From contig NZ_JAUXZY010000003.1 in NCBI RefSeq assembly GCF_030693775.1, forward strand, positions 62,001 through 126,000: DNA of 64,000 bases, given 5' to 3'. This DNA is from Polynucleobacter sp. GTDB taxonomy: Bacteria; Pseudomonadota; Gammaproteobacteria; Burkholderiales; Burkholderiaceae. The notes under the pieces are model-generated. The model saw only the letters and a program-made list of their open reading frames with translations. It was not told the DNA's origin and did not search any database. The position numbers and the translations under genes were made by a program. Shown here in pieces: positions 55,782 through 64,000 of the stretch (position 1 is the stretch's first letter; the number at the start of each line of letters is the position of its first letter).

Positions 55782-56726
55782 ATGATATCGAGCATGACGG
55801 GTTATGGCAGTGCATCCCGCCCCGTTTCCTTGGGCGCGGGGGTAGTTGCGGATTTGCAGGTCGAATGCCGGGCGGTCAATAGCCGCTTCTTGGATCTGGG
55901 TTTTCGCTTGCCGGACGAGTGCCGCGGCGCTGAACCCCTGCTGCGAGAGATGGCTACTCAGGCCTTGGCCCGCGGCAAAGTCGAGTTTCGGGCGGCATGG
56001 CGAATTAATGCCAGTAGCGCCGCTACAAGCCCATCTCGGGCGACAAGCACCCTTAATCACGAACGCCTGGCCGCCCTCAAGGCGCTCCAAAGCGAGGTGC
56101 TGAACACATTCCCACAAGCGGGTGACCTGCGAATGGCGGACATTTTGCGCTGGCCAGGGGTGGTAAACGAGCCTCGAGGTGAAGAGGAGGGCTGGATTGG
56201 GGCAACGGCTGAGGCTGCCAAGGCGGCTCTCAATGCCCTGATGGCCAGCCGAGCGGCGGAAGGCGCTGCATTGGTGGGGGTATTGCAGGCCATTGCCCAG
56301 CAAATGCAGGCCATTATTGCTAGCCTAGAGCCGCGCATCCCCGAATACGTTCAGCAATACCAAGACAAACTCAGCGCCCGTTTAGCGGAGGCCCTGACCG
56401 GCCAAAGTAGTCAACAAGGTAGCCTGAGTAGTGGGATTGTTCCTGCGGAGGTTTTGGACCGCATTCGGCAAGAAGTAGTGCTGTACGCTGTCAAGATTGA
56501 TGTGGCGGAAGAATTTGCGCGCCTGAAGACCCATCTGCAGGCCGTAACGACTGCACTTAAAGGCAAGGGACCGGTTGGCAAGCGCTTAGATTTTTTGATG
56601 CAAGAACTCAACCGAGAAGCCAATACCCTGAGTTCGAAGTCGGTATCCGATGAATGCACTGCGGCAGCAGTAGAGCTCAAGCTCTTGATTGAACAGATGC
56701 GCGAGCAAGTGCAGAATTTAGAATAA
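55782..56726 (+). CDS. yicC: YicC-family endoribonuclease
   Basis: 314 aa. Begins with the family mark MISSMTGYG, continues with [12 protein letters not shown] and ends with [22 protein letters not shown]. YicC/YloC proteins have recently been shown to be endoribonucleases linked to small-RNA decay. Only 47 bases separate it from the divergent rph. It starts the yicC-gmk-rpoZ-spoT group. Confidence 0.94.
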   Translation: MISSMTGYGSASRPVSLGAGVVADLQVECRAVNSRFLDLGFRLPDECRGAEPLLREMATQALARGKVEFRAAWRINASSAATSPSRATSTLNHERLAALKALQSEVLNTFPQAGDLRMADILRWPGVVNEPRGEEEGWIGATAEAAKAALNALMASRAAEGAALVGVLQAIAQQMQAIIASLEPRIPEYVQQYQDKLSARLAEALTGQSSQQGSLSSGIVPAEVLDRIRQEVVLYAVKIDVAEEFARLKTHLQAVTTALKGKGPVGKRLDFLMQELNREANTLSSKSVSDECTAAAVELKLLIEQMREQVQNLE

Positions 56727-56730
56727 GCCC

Positions 56731-57363
56731 ATGACCTTAACTTCCCAAACCTATCAAGGCAGCATGCTGATGATTGTGGCGCCCTCCGGCGCTGGTAAAT
56801 CATCCTTGGTGCAGGCCTTACTGCAGGCGGATGCCGGTCTAAAGCTGTCCTTATCGACAACGACGCGTCAGCCACGCAGTGGAGAGCGCGACGGTAAAGA
56901 TTACCGTTTTGTCAGTAATGACGCCTTCAAGGCGCAGCGCGCTAGCGGTGACTTTTTAGAATGGGCAGAAGTCCATGGCCACTTTTATGGCACCTCACGC
57001 TCGTGGATCGAGCAGCAAATGCAAGCGGGCAATGACGTCATTTTAGAAATCGATTGGCAGGGCGCCCAGCAAATTCGGCAGCTCATTCCCTCGGCCCAGT
57101 GGATCTTTATTTTTCCGCCATCGATTGATGCCTTAGAGCAGCGCCTACGTAAGCGTGGCCAGGATGATGAGGCCACGATTCAGCGGCGCTTGGCTGCCGC
57201 CCACCTTGAGCTCCAGCATGCTCCGGAAGCCGATTTCATTGTGATCAATGATGTTTTTGAGCAGGCCTTACTTGATTTGCAGCACATCATCGCTACCAGT
57301 CGCCTACGATCCGGGCCGATGATGGCCCGCAACCCCGCTCTTTTAAGGCGCCTTGGGGTGTAA
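56731..57363 (+). CDS. gmk: guanylate kinase
   Basis: Phosphorylates GMP to GDP. The 210-aa enzyme has the P-loop PSGAGKSS (about 18-25), STTTRQPRSGERDGKDY, and ILEIDWQGAQQIR. Four bases after yicC and followed by rpoZ and spoT, linking guanine nucleotide supply to (p)ppGpp metabolism. Confidence 0.97.
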   Translation: MTLTSQTYQGSMLMIVAPSGAGKSSLVQALLQADAGLKLSLSTTTRQPRSGERDGKDYRFVSNDAFKAQRASGDFLEWAEVHGHFYGTSRSWIEQQMQAGNDVILEIDWQGAQQIRQLIPSAQWIFIFPPSIDALEQRLRKRGQDDEATIQRRLAAAHLELQHAPEADFIVINDVFEQALLDLQHIIATSRLRSGPMMARNPALLRRLGV

Positions 57364-57407
57364 TCAGTTATCCTATGGGTATTGATCCCCATTAAAGTGA
57401 GTAGCGC

Positions 57408-57611
57408 ATGGCTCGTATTACCGTAGAAGATTGCCTTAAAACCATTCCAAACCGATTTGAGCTGGTGCTCGCTGCCACTTATCGTGCGCGCCAACTGGTT
57501 CAAGGTCACGCCCCACGGGTTGATGCCAAAGATAAAGCAACGGTAGTGGCTTTGCGCGAAGTTGCTGCTGGCGTCACTGACCGGGATATGTTGACCAAAG
57601 TTCCTCTTTAA
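57408..57611 (+). CDS. rpoZ: RNA polymerase omega subunit
   Basis: 67 aa, matching the conserved [30 protein letters not shown] start of omega and its usual short length in betaproteobacteria. Omega helps assemble RNA polymerase and forms part of a ppGpp site. It lies between gmk and spoT, a conserved arrangement. Confidence 0.97.
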   Translation: MARITVEDCLKTIPNRFELVLAATYRARQLVQGHAPRVDAKDKATVVALREVAAGVTDRDMLTKVPL

Positions 57612-57625
57612 TCGAGAGGCCCGTT

Positions 57626-60016
57626 GTGGCGCAGCCGCTGACCACATCGGGATCCATTGGGACACGCTCGCCTAGCGAAGTCCTTAGTAACGCTAGTATT
57701 CATTCTTCTCAGACCTCAGAGCCAGGCCTCTTTGGTGCTTCCCTAGGCAGTTCCCTCAGCGGCTCAGCCGTTCTTGCATCGCTCTTGGCGCAATCCAGCC
57801 GGCATTTATTTGGCCCTACCTCACAGCCGATCGTACCGCCCAAGCAGCAAGTGGTATCCATCAGTGCCTTAACTGCAAAGCTCCATTACCTGAAGCCCGA
57901 TGAGCTGGCCTTAGTCAAAAAAGCCTTTCAGTTTGCGGATTCAGCGCACTTAGGGCAATACCGTCAAAGCGGTGAACCGTACATTACCCACCCCGTTGCA
58001 GTGGCAGAGCTCTGCGCCAGTTGGCGTTTAGATGCGTCGTCGATTATGGCGGCACTCATGCACGATGTGATTGAAGATACAGGCTGTAGTCAGGATGATT
58101 TGGTGGCGCAGTTTGGTCCCAAAGTCGCTGAATTGGTGGAAGGCCTAACCAAACTCGATAAGCTGGAGTTTCAGAGTCATGCCGAAGCGCAGGCGGAGAG
58201 CTTTCGGAAGATGTTTATGGCGATGGCACGCGATGTGCGGGTGATTTTGGTGAAGCTCGCCGATCGCACCCACAACATGCAAACCTTGGACGCGGTTCCC
58301 ATTGAAAAGCGCCGCCGGGTGGCTTCCGAGACCCTTGAGATTTATGCGCCGATTGCCCATCGTCTCGGCTTAAATGTGATTTACCGTGAGCTGCAGGATT
58401 TGAGTTTCCGCTACTCCATGCCGATGCGTTTTCGGGTTATTGAGGACGCAGTCAAACGCGCCCGCGGTAATCGCAAGGAGATGGTCGAGAAGATTTTGCA
58501 AGCCACGCGCATGAGCTTTGCCAAGGTTGGTATTGAAGTCGATCTGCAGGGCCGAGAAAAAACCCTGTTTTCGATTTACATGAAGATGCGCCACAAGCAC
58601 GTGAGCTTTTCTCAAGTGCTCGATGTCTATGCTTTTCGTGTCACAGTCCACTCGATTGATGAGTGTTACCGTGCCTTAGGGGTCTTGCATGCCTTGTACA
58701 AACCGATGCCAGGTAAGTTTAAGGACTACATTTCGATTCCGAAACTCAACGGCTATCAATCCCTGCACACCACGTTGGTGGGTCCATCGGGCGTGCCAGT
58801 CGAGTTCCAGATTCGCACCAAAGATATGCATGCCGTAGCGGAGGCGGGGGTAGCAGCCCACTGGGCCTATAAAGAAGGCTCACCCGAAATGAGTGAAGTA
58901 CAAAATCGCGCGCACCAGTGGTTGCAGTCCTTGATTGATATTCAAGACAGCAGCGGCGATTCGCAAGAATTCTTGGAGCACGTCAAGATCGATCTGTTCC
59001 CGGATGCGGTCTATGTATTTACCCCCAAGGGACAGATTCGGGCCTTGCCGCGGGGCGCGACGGCACTGGATTTTGCATACTCGGTGCACAGCGATATTGG
59101 CAATTCCTGCGTGGCGGTCAAAATTAACAATATGCAGCTGCCACTGCGCAGCGAACTAAAGAACGGCGATATTGTCGAGGTGGTTACTTCAACCAATAAC
59201 CAGCCTAACCCCGGCTGGCTAGCGTTTGTGCGTACCGGCAAGGCGAGGGCGTCGATTCGCCATTCACTCAAGACCAAGCATTACGGCGAGTCCTTGCAAT
59301 TGGGTGAGCGCTTATTAGCAAACGCCTTACGCCAACAAGGCGTGGATGCTGGACTTTTATCCGGCGCCATCTGGGAAAAGTTATTGCACTGGACTGGAGA
59401 CAAGACCCGCGAAGAGGCTTGCGTCAATATTGCCTTGGGTCGCCGTTCCCACCAAGAGTTGGCGATTCGCTTGAAAATTCTGCTGGATGAAGAGGGCGGT
59501 GATGAGCAGATGCGTTTGGGTTCCGGTGACTGGGCAGTTCACCACGAGCCCCATTCACACCAAAAGCAGGCCATTTTGGTGGATGGGCGCGAAGGCATGT
59601 CTACCAGCTTTCAGAGCTGTTGCCATCCCATTCCAGGCGATGCCATTATTGGCTATTTGGGTAAGGGCGAAGGCCTGCAGATTCACGTCAACGACTGCCA
59701 GACCGCACTGCGCATGCTATCCAAAGACAGTGATAAGTGGGTTGAGGTCGAGTGGAGTAAAGACATTCACCGCGAGTTTGAGGTGAACTTAGCAGTCGAT
59801 ACCCACCAAGGGAAGGGTGTATTGGCTCGGGTCGCGAGCAGTATCACCTCAGCCGATTGCAACATCATGAATGTCTCGATGGAAGATCGCTACAAAGAGG
59901 ATGCGGTCATTATTCGCTTTACCTTGCAAGTAGCCGATCGCTTGCATCTGTCTAAAGTGATGCGGAGTTTACGCAATAACCCCGACGTGATGCGCGTAGT
60001 ACGGACCCGCGCTTAG
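57626..60016 (+). CDS. spoT: bifunctional (p)ppGpp synthetase/hydrolase
   Basis: Controls the stringent-response alarmone. The 796-aa protein has the HD hydrolase domain (His122; HDVIEDT with His146-Asp147; ADRTHN), the synthetase domain (YKPMPGKFKDYISIPKLNGYQSLHT), a TGS domain (about 455-515) and a C-terminal ACT domain. The intact HD motif indicates a hydrolase-competent SpoT/Rsh enzyme. An unusual Ser/Thr-rich N-terminal tail of about 75 residues precedes the HD domain. The start is GTG. The stop overlaps the convergent greB stop by four bases. Confidence 0.96.
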   Translation: MAQPLTTSGSIGTRSPSEVLSNASIHSSQTSEPGLFGASLGSSLSGSAVLASLLAQSSRHLFGPTSQPIVPPKQQVVSISALTAKLHYLKPDELALVKKAFQFADSAHLGQYRQSGEPYITHPVAVAELCASWRLDASSIMAALMHDVIEDTGCSQDDLVAQFGPKVAELVEGLTKLDKLEFQSHAEAQAESFRKMFMAMARDVRVILVKLADRTHNMQTLDAVPIEKRRRVASETLEIYAPIAHRLGLNVIYRELQDLSFRYSMPMRFRVIEDAVKRARGNRKEMVEKILQATRMSFAKVGIEVDLQGREKTLFSIYMKMRHKHVSFSQVLDVYAFRVTVHSIDECYRALGVLHALYKPMPGKFKDYISIPKLNGYQSLHTTLVGPSGVPVEFQIRTKDMHAVAEAGVAAHWAYKEGSPEMSEVQNRAHQWLQSLIDIQDSSGDSQEFLEHVKIDLFPDAVYVFTPKGQIRALPRGATALDFAYSVHSDIGNSCVAVKINNMQLPLRSELKNGDIVEVVTSTNNQPNPGWLAFVRTGKARASIRHSLKTKHYGESLQLGERLLANALRQQGVDAGLLSGAIWEKLLHWTGDKTREEACVNIALGRRSHQELAIRLKILLDEEGGDEQMRLGSGDWAVHHEPHSHQKQAILVDGREGMSTSFQSCCHPIPGDAIIGYLGKGEGLQIHVNDCQTALRMLSKDSDKWVEVEWSKDIHREFEVNLAVDTHQGKGVLARVASSITSADCNIMNVSMEDRYKEDAVIIRFTLQVADRLHLSKVMRSLRNNPDVMRVVRTRA

Positions 60017-60513
60017 CGGTATTGCACGTCTAAGATCTCAATCTCCGTTGGACCCGTGGGCGTTTGAATGCGCACACAATCCCCTATCCGGGCTTTAATC
60101 AAGGCCTTGGCAATCGGCGATACCCAACTGACGTGCCCCTGTTCTAAATCAACCTCATCAACACCCACAATCGTGATGTTTTCTTCTTTGGCGTGATTGG
60201 GGCCGCCAGTAGGGCAATAGGTCACCGTCGCTCCAAAAAAGACCTGATCGGCATCTTGTTCGCCGGATATTCGGGCGGCATTGTCGACTACCACGGCAAA
60301 CTCCAGGCGCTTATTTAAAAACCGAATCCGCCGATCAATCTCCCGCAAGCGCTTTTTGCCATAGATATAGTCTCCATTTTCAGAGCGATCACCGTTCGAG
60401 GCCGCCCAGTGGACAATCTCAACGATTTTGGGGCGCTCCACGTCCAAAAGCGCTAAAAGTTCCGCTCTTAGACGCTCGTGACCAGCCGGCGTGATGTAGT
60501 TCTTTTCTTCCAT
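60013..60513 (-). CDS. greB: transcription elongation factor GreB
   Basis: Rescues backtracked RNA polymerase by stimulating transcript cleavage. From ATG 60513 (166 aa) it begins MEEKNYITPAGHERLRAELL; the acidic tip of the coiled coil (ASNGDRSENGDYIYGKKRLREIDRRI) carries the basic residues typical of GreB rather than GreA. The open frame continues upstream across the tRNA-Arg gene in antisense, and that part is rejected. Confidence 0.94.
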   Translation of the reverse strand: MEEKNYITPAGHERLRAELLALLDVERPKIVEIVHWAASNGDRSENGDYIYGKKRLREIDRRIRFLNKRLEFAVVVDNAARISGEQDADQVFFGATVTYCPTGGPNHAKEENITIVGVDEVDLEQGHVSWVSPIAKALIKARIGDCVRIQTPTGPTEIEILDVQYR

Positions 60514-60531
60514 GGCATAATTATGGCTGTT

Positions 60532-60608
60532 GCGGCTGTAGCTCAGCTGGATAGAGTACTTGGCTACGAACCAAGGGGTCGTGGGTTCAATTCCTGCCAG
60601 CCGCACCA
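60532..60608 (+). tRNA. tRNA-Arg (anticodon ACG)
   Basis: 77-base cloverleaf with encoded CCA at 60606-60608. The anticodon ACG (60566-60568) sits in a CTTGG/CCAAG stem; its A34 is normally deaminated to inosine. Acceptor GCGGCTG pairs with CAGCCGC. It is divergent from greB, 18 bases away. Confidence 0.97.
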
Positions 60609-60612
60609 ACTA

Positions 60613-60642
60613 TAAGGCCTCCCAATCGGGAGGCCTTACCTT
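60613..60642 (+). terminator. hairpin terminator after tRNA-Arg
   Basis: Perfect 11-bp stem TAAGGCCTCCC / GGGAGGCCTTA with an AATC loop, followed by CCTTTT. The T run is short and interrupted. It also lies just beyond the hicB stop. Confidence 0.75.
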
Positions 60643-61035
60643 TTAAGCACTGATTGCCATCTGCGCAATAAATCCAGAGCGATTTTCTCCTGCTGACTTT
60701 GCTTTTGCATCCAACCTTGCTAGCACTCGCTTTGGTAAGGAGATATTCACGCGCTCAATCTCATTGGATAAAAGTGCTGGATCAATTTCGGCAATGGCCC
60801 AAATCATTCCCTTAAATTCTTTTCTCTTCTGTAAGGTATTAATCGAGCTTGGTCTAGGTACGTCTTGATTGTTATCTAAGGCAGTTTCGATCCACAATTC
60901 AATCGCTTCTTTTGCATTGTCGATAGCCTCATCGATACCGCTATCAGAAGCTGAAAAGCAACCTGGCAGATCAGGCACTATCACACCCCACGCAGTGGTG
61001 TCGTTTCCCGGTTCAATTGCAATTGGATATTTCAT
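60643..61035 (-). CDS. hicB: HicB-family antitoxin
   Basis: 130 aa. N-terminal HicB fold (MKYPIAIEPG, WGVIVPDLPGCFSASDSGIDEAIDNAKEAI) and a C-terminal ribbon-helix-helix DNA-binding segment (RVNISLPKRVLARLDAKAK, about 92-110). It should neutralise HicA and repress the operon by binding the inverted repeat at 61231-61255. Ten bases after hicA. Confidence 0.92.
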   Translation of the reverse strand: MKYPIAIEPGNDTTAWGVIVPDLPGCFSASDSGIDEAIDNAKEAIELWIETALDNNQDVPRPSSINTLQKRKEFKGMIWAIAEIDPALLSNEIERVNISLPKRVLARLDAKAKSAGENRSGFIAQMAISA

Positions 61036-61045
61036 GGACTTTCCC

Positions 61046-61228
61046 TTATTTAATTCCTGCTTGTTTTAGTAGCTTGTGAACTAAACCAACGCCGAGATCC
61101 TTTTTGGGGTGTGGCACCGTGATGTGACCGGTTTTGACGGGATGAGTAAAAACATGATGTGAACCTTTTGAGTTACGCATAATCCAACCATCCCTCTCTA
61201 ACAACTTGAGGAGTTCTTTGCTATTCAT
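61046..61228 (-). CDS. hicA: HicA-family mRNA interferase toxin
   Basis: 60-aa double-stranded-RNA-binding-fold toxin from ATG 61228: MNSKELLKLLERDGW, then SKGSHHVF with the catalytic His and VPHPKKDLGVGLVHKLLKQAGI. The frame is open 33 codons further but crosses the operator and is rejected. No Shine-Dalgarno sequence is visible, and the -10 lies seven bases before the ATG, so the mRNA may be leaderless. Toxin-first order is normal for hicAB. Confidence 0.92.
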   Translation of the reverse strand: MNSKELLKLLERDGWIMRNSKGSHHVFTHPVKTGHITVPHPKKDLGVGLVHKLLKQAGIK

Positions 61229-61230
61229 TT

Positions 61231-61255
61231 GTGTATTATACACACTATAATACAC
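61231..61255 (-). promoter_or_regulatory. hicAB operator/promoter with inverted repeats
   Basis: GTGTATTATA and TATAATACAC form perfect 10-bp arms around CACAC. The left arm contains a minus-strand TATAAT (61240 to 61235) ending seven bases before the hicA ATG. Further GTGTAT-type copies continue to about 61266 (GATACACA). The layout fits repression by HicB. Confidence 0.75.
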
Positions 61256-61395
61256 ACGATACACATAAGATAAAAGACAGCGGCAAGAACCTACTGATGA
61301 GGCCCATCTAGTATTCTTAACACTCATAAAGCATTGAATGCACTTATTTACTTAGTAATTGACCGTACATTCTTTGAACCCCCAATCAGCGCACC

Positions 61396-62550
61396 ATGAA
61401 CCAATCCCCATCCACCTTGCCCCCCTTTGACTGGAAGGTCATGGATGGTACGCATGCGCAATTAGTGTTGCAGGGCAAGATTGATGTCTATGCCTTGGGA
61501 GGCAATTGGACTACCGTTCGCCAAAATCAGGATGCCTGGCTGGGGCAGTCAACTAGCCAAAAGACGCTGAGTGTTGATGCATCCCAAGTGGAATACCTGG
61601 ATGGCGCTGGTGTGGCATTTTTAATTGACCTGCATGCGCATCAAGAAAAGCATGGGGGAGTATTTACCTTGACCGGTTTGGACAAGCGCTATTTACCCTT
61701 GCTGCAGCAATTTGATCCCATCGGTAAGTTATACCCAGTTACAACACCCAAACCCAAAGATAACTTTGTAGTTGCGGTGGGCCGGACCAGTAGCGTCTTC
61801 TTGAACGACGTTGCTTCGATCATTACCTTTGCTGGTCATGTGACGGCTGATTTAGTGTGGGCCTTATTGCATCCCCGTCAAGTTCGCTGGGGCGACTTTG
61901 TGAATGCTGCTTTTCAGGCGGGCGTAGCTGCTTTGCCGATTGTTGGTTTGGTGGCCTTTCTGATTGGTGTGATTTTGTCGTTTCAGTCTGCCATTGGCAT
62001 GCAAAAGTTTGGAGCCATTACCTTTGTGGGTCCGATTGTTGCTTTGGGGATCTTTCGAGAGCTTGGGCCATTGATTACTGCGATCTTGTTGGCAGGACGC
62101 TCGTCCGCAGCCTTCGCCGCTGAAATCGGTACCATGACGGTCAATAGTGAAGTCGACGCCTTAGTGACTGGCGGGCTTAGCCCAGTGCGCTTCTTGGTAG
62201 TGCCGCGGGTGCTTGCTGGGATCTTAGTGGCGCCGATCCTCACCTTGTATGCCGATATCGTCAGCGTCTTTGCTTCTTCGCTGACGATGATGGCCTATGG
62301 CGTACCTCTGGTTAATTTTTATGAGGGAGTACTCAATACCGTCGATCTGGAAGACGTGTTCTCCGGCCTAACCAAGTCGGTGCTATTCGGCATTGTGATT
62401 GCGGCGGTAGGTTGTATGCGTGGCATGCAAACCGGTACAGGCGCAGCTGCAGTCGGCATTTCAGCCACGCGCGCGGTGGTGAGTAGCATTGTCATGATTG
62501 TCTTGGTAGACGGTGTGTTTGCCTATATCTCTTATAAGACGGATTTCTGA
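61396..62550 (+). CDS. mlaE: lipid ABC transporter permease MlaE with fused STAS domain
   Basis: 384 aa. Residues 1 to about 115 form a STAS domain (SVDASQVEYLDGAGVAFLIDLHA), equivalent to a separate MlaB. The rest is the MlaE permease with about five helices and conserved GVIGVILSFQ-like and EIGTMTVNSEVDAL segments. It is the inner-membrane part of a system that moves phospholipids to or from the outer membrane. It overlaps mlaF by one base. Confidence 0.92.
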   Translation: MNQSPSTLPPFDWKVMDGTHAQLVLQGKIDVYALGGNWTTVRQNQDAWLGQSTSQKTLSVDASQVEYLDGAGVAFLIDLHAHQEKHGGVFTLTGLDKRYLPLLQQFDPIGKLYPVTTPKPKDNFVVAVGRTSSVFLNDVASIITFAGHVTADLVWALLHPRQVRWGDFVNAAFQAGVAALPIVGLVAFLIGVILSFQSAIGMQKFGAITFVGPIVALGIFRELGPLITAILLAGRSSAAFAAEIGTMTVNSEVDALVTGGLSPVRFLVVPRVLAGILVAPILTLYADIVSVFASSLTMMAYGVPLVNFYEGVLNTVDLEDVFSGLTKSVLFGIVIAAVGCMRGMQTGTGAAAVGISATRAVVSSIVMIVLVDGVFAYISYKTDF

Positions 62551-63305
62551 TGGCAGCGATCGACGTACGTAATCTCTCGGTTGGCTATGGGCAAAATGTC
62601 CTGCTGCAAAACCTCAATTTCTCGGTGAATGAAGGCGAGATCTTTGTGATCCTCGGCGGCTCGGGTTGCGGCAAGTCCAGCTTATTAAAAAACCTCTTTG
62701 GTCTATACGAACCCCTGGCGGGCAGCGTGCTGATTGAAGGCCTGGACATAACCGACGCCCATGGTGAAGATCGCCAAAAAATCATGACGCACTTTGGGGT
62801 GATGTATCAGCAGGGCGCCTTGTTTGGTTCGATGAATTTACTCGAAAACGTCACTCTATTTATGGAGGAGTACACCACCTTAGAGCGCGAGCAAATGAAT
62901 TTACTGGCCCGTTGTAAGTTGGACCTAGTCGGTCTTTTGCCTTACGAGCAGTACATGCCAAGCGAAATTAGTGGCGGGATGCAAAAGCGCGCTGCGATTG
63001 CACGGGCGATGGCGCTGGATCCGAAGATTCTGTTTTTGGATGAGCCATCCGCGGGCCTAGACCCGATTACCTCGGCTGACCTCGATCGCACTATTTTGGA
63101 TTTATCGCAAAACCTAGGGATTACTTTTGTTATCGTGTCACATGAGCTGGCCAGCATCTATTCCATTGCCAATCGGGTGATTATGTTGGACAAGGCAAGC
63201 AAAGGCATCATTGCAGAAGGCGATCCAAAAGTGTTACGGGATCAAAGTGCCGATCCACGGGTGCATCAATTCTTTAATCGCATTATGAGTAAGGAAGCGG
63301 CATGA
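62550..63305 (+). CDS. mlaF: lipid ABC transporter ATP-binding protein MlaF
   Basis: 251-aa ATPase with Walker A GGSGCGKSS (36-44), signature ISGGMQKRAAIARAMA (about 143-158) and Walker B ILFLDEPSAGLDP. The Met-Gln-Lys form of the signature is typical of Mla/Ttg2A ATPases. Overlaps both neighbours, by one base with mlaE and four with the MCE gene. Confidence 0.95.
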   Translation: MAAIDVRNLSVGYGQNVLLQNLNFSVNEGEIFVILGGSGCGKSSLLKNLFGLYEPLAGSVLIEGLDITDAHGEDRQKIMTHFGVMYQQGALFGSMNLLENVTLFMEEYTTLEREQMNLLARCKLDLVGLLPYEQYMPSEISGGMQKRAAIARAMALDPKILFLDEPSAGLDPITSADLDRTILDLSQNLGITFVIVSHELASIYSIANRVIMLDKASKGIIAEGDPKVLRDQSADPRVHQFFNRIMSKEAA

Positions 63306-64000
63306 GCAACTCCAACCCCAATTATTTTCGCCTTGGCTTGTTTGTATTGGCCGCTATAGGCGCGCTGATTGCCCTTATTCTGATTTTTGGATCAGGGCAA
63401 ATTTTCCAAAAAACGTTTGAAGTCGAAACCTATATTAAGCAATCGGTTACCGGCCTGGATAATGGCGCGTCGGTTCGATTCCGGGGGGTCAAAGTAGGGC
63501 AGGTAATTTCCGTCGGCTTGACTGGCGAAATCTACGAAAAAAATGTTCCAATGGCGCAGCGTAAGGCATACGTCATCGTACGGATGCTGATTAATGGCAA
63601 CCCGAAAGAATATTTTGGCGGCTCAGATAGTAATGTTGCTGCCAACCTAAGGGCTAGAGTTAAGACCATGGGTATTACTGGCGTCAATTACATTGAACTT
63701 GACTTTGAGGCGCCCAATTCAGATTACCCCACTCTCGCTTATACGTGGAAGCCAGAATACCCGGTCATTCCTTCGCTACCCAGCCCTGCAGATGAGATCT
63801 TTACGGGATTGCAAAAAGTAGTGAGTAATTTAAGCGCACTGAATTTAGTCGAAACCCAACAAAAATTTGATTCCCTGGTTACCAATCTCAATACCGTATT
63901 AGCTGGGAGCGGCAAAGGCAATCAAGGCATAGCCCAATCCGTCCAAGAATTAAACACACTGCTTGCTAAAATGAATAGCGTAACGAGTAATGCTGAGCTC
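63302..64000 (+). CDS. mlaD: MCE-family lipid-binding protein MlaD (5' part)
   Basis: The frame starts at ATG 63302 and runs open to the window end, at least 233 residues. An N-terminal membrane helix (LGLFVLAAIGALIALILIFGS) is followed by one MCE domain (about 38-140, VTGLDNGASVRFRGVKVGQV and GITGVNYIELDF) and the beginning of a helical region. MCE proteins form the periplasmic hexameric channel of Mla systems. The gene is cut by the window edge. Confidence 0.92.
   Translation, partial: MSNSNPNYFRLGLFVLAAIGALIALILIFGSGQIFQKTFEVETYIKQSVTGLDNGASVRFRGVKVGQVISVGLTGEIYEKNVPMAQRKAYVIVRMLINGNPKEYFGGSDSNVAANLRARVKTMGITGVNYIELDFEAPNSDYPTLAYTWKPEYPVIPSLPSPADEIFTGLQKVVSNLSALNLVETQQKFDSLVTNLNTVLAGSGKGNQGIAQSVQELNTLLAKMNSVTSNAEL

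Noticed and set aside
55735..55815. 27-codon extension of rph
   Set aside because: Cys-rich and unlike RNase PH; overlaps the divergent yicC start region; AGGATC supports the later ATG.
60514..60609. N-terminal extension of greB across tRNA-Arg in antisense
   Set aside because: It would translate the complement of a tRNA; GreB proteins start at the MEEKNYITP position.
61229..61327. 33-codon extension of hicA
   Set aside because: It runs through the operator and promoter; HicA proteins are about 60 aa and start MNSKELLK-like.
61387..61396. CAGCGCACCA, similar to the 3' end of tRNA-Arg (CAGCCGCACCA), on the far side of hicAB; possible attachment-site duplicate
   Set aside because: Only ten bases with a one-base gap; not enough to support a target duplication, and no integrase is present.

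Overview
The window looks like a chromosomal core segment of a compact, roughly 50 percent G+C betaproteobacterium of the Burkholderiaceae, most like Polynucleobacter. This is inferred from gene order (scpB-rluB, rimP-nusA-infB-rbfA-truB-typA, divergent rph-rdgB-hemW / yicC-gmk-rpoZ-spoT, fused NAD-formate dehydrogenase) and from protein flavour; no database search was possible. Coding density is very high: five tRNA genes, no rRNA, no insertion sequence, no CRISPR array, and no gene-free stretch above 300 bases.

Layout. 1-3738: tail of an unknown gene, a patatin-like lipoprotein, scpB and rluB. 3766-11810: leader with a built-in terminator, then the rimP-nusA-infB-rbfA-truB translation/transcription operon and typA. 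11879-17140: tex, dusA, a PIF1-like helicase, tRNA-His and a DUF3820 protein. 17160-21438 (minus): purU, two small exported proteins and a penicillin-acylase-family enzyme. 21525-25335 (minus): a complete TRAP transporter (dctP, dctQ, dctM). 25537-30925: tRNA-Leu, then a tight minus-strand run fumarase-murI-tonB-exbB-exbD-SUMF1-like protein-small membrane protein.

31089-34301: acetyl-CoA synthetase, a PrlF-YhaV toxin-antitoxin module with a perfect palindromic operator, tRNA-Ser(GGA). 34402-42001: a DUF748 AsmA-like protein, a small lipoprotein, and a two-gene NAD-dependent molybdenum formate dehydrogenase (fused FdsG-FdsB, then FdsA). 42122-46040: de novo NAD synthesis (nadB converging on nadC-nadA) with an apparently truncated antidote gene between. 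46224-50583: phosphomannomutase/phosphoglucomutase, a small orphan ORF, pgi, and an LhgO-like FAD oxidase. 50646-52919: tRNA-Ser(TGA), a SYLF lipoprotein and an orphan seven-helix histidine kinase. 52926-60513: hemW/rdgB/rph versus yicC/gmk/rpoZ/spoT/greB. 60532-64000: tRNA-Arg, a HicAB module, and the start of an Mla-type lipid transporter (STAS-MlaE fusion, MlaF, truncated MlaD).

Most of the window is ordinary housekeeping. The parts that deserve attention are the cysteine-less SUMF1-like protein tied to a TonB-ExbB-ExbD motor, the attenuator-like leader of rimP, several perfect palindromes at promoters (PrlF-YhaV, HicAB, fumarase/acs), the enlarged DctM with an internal repeat, and small orphan or decayed antitoxin-like genes.
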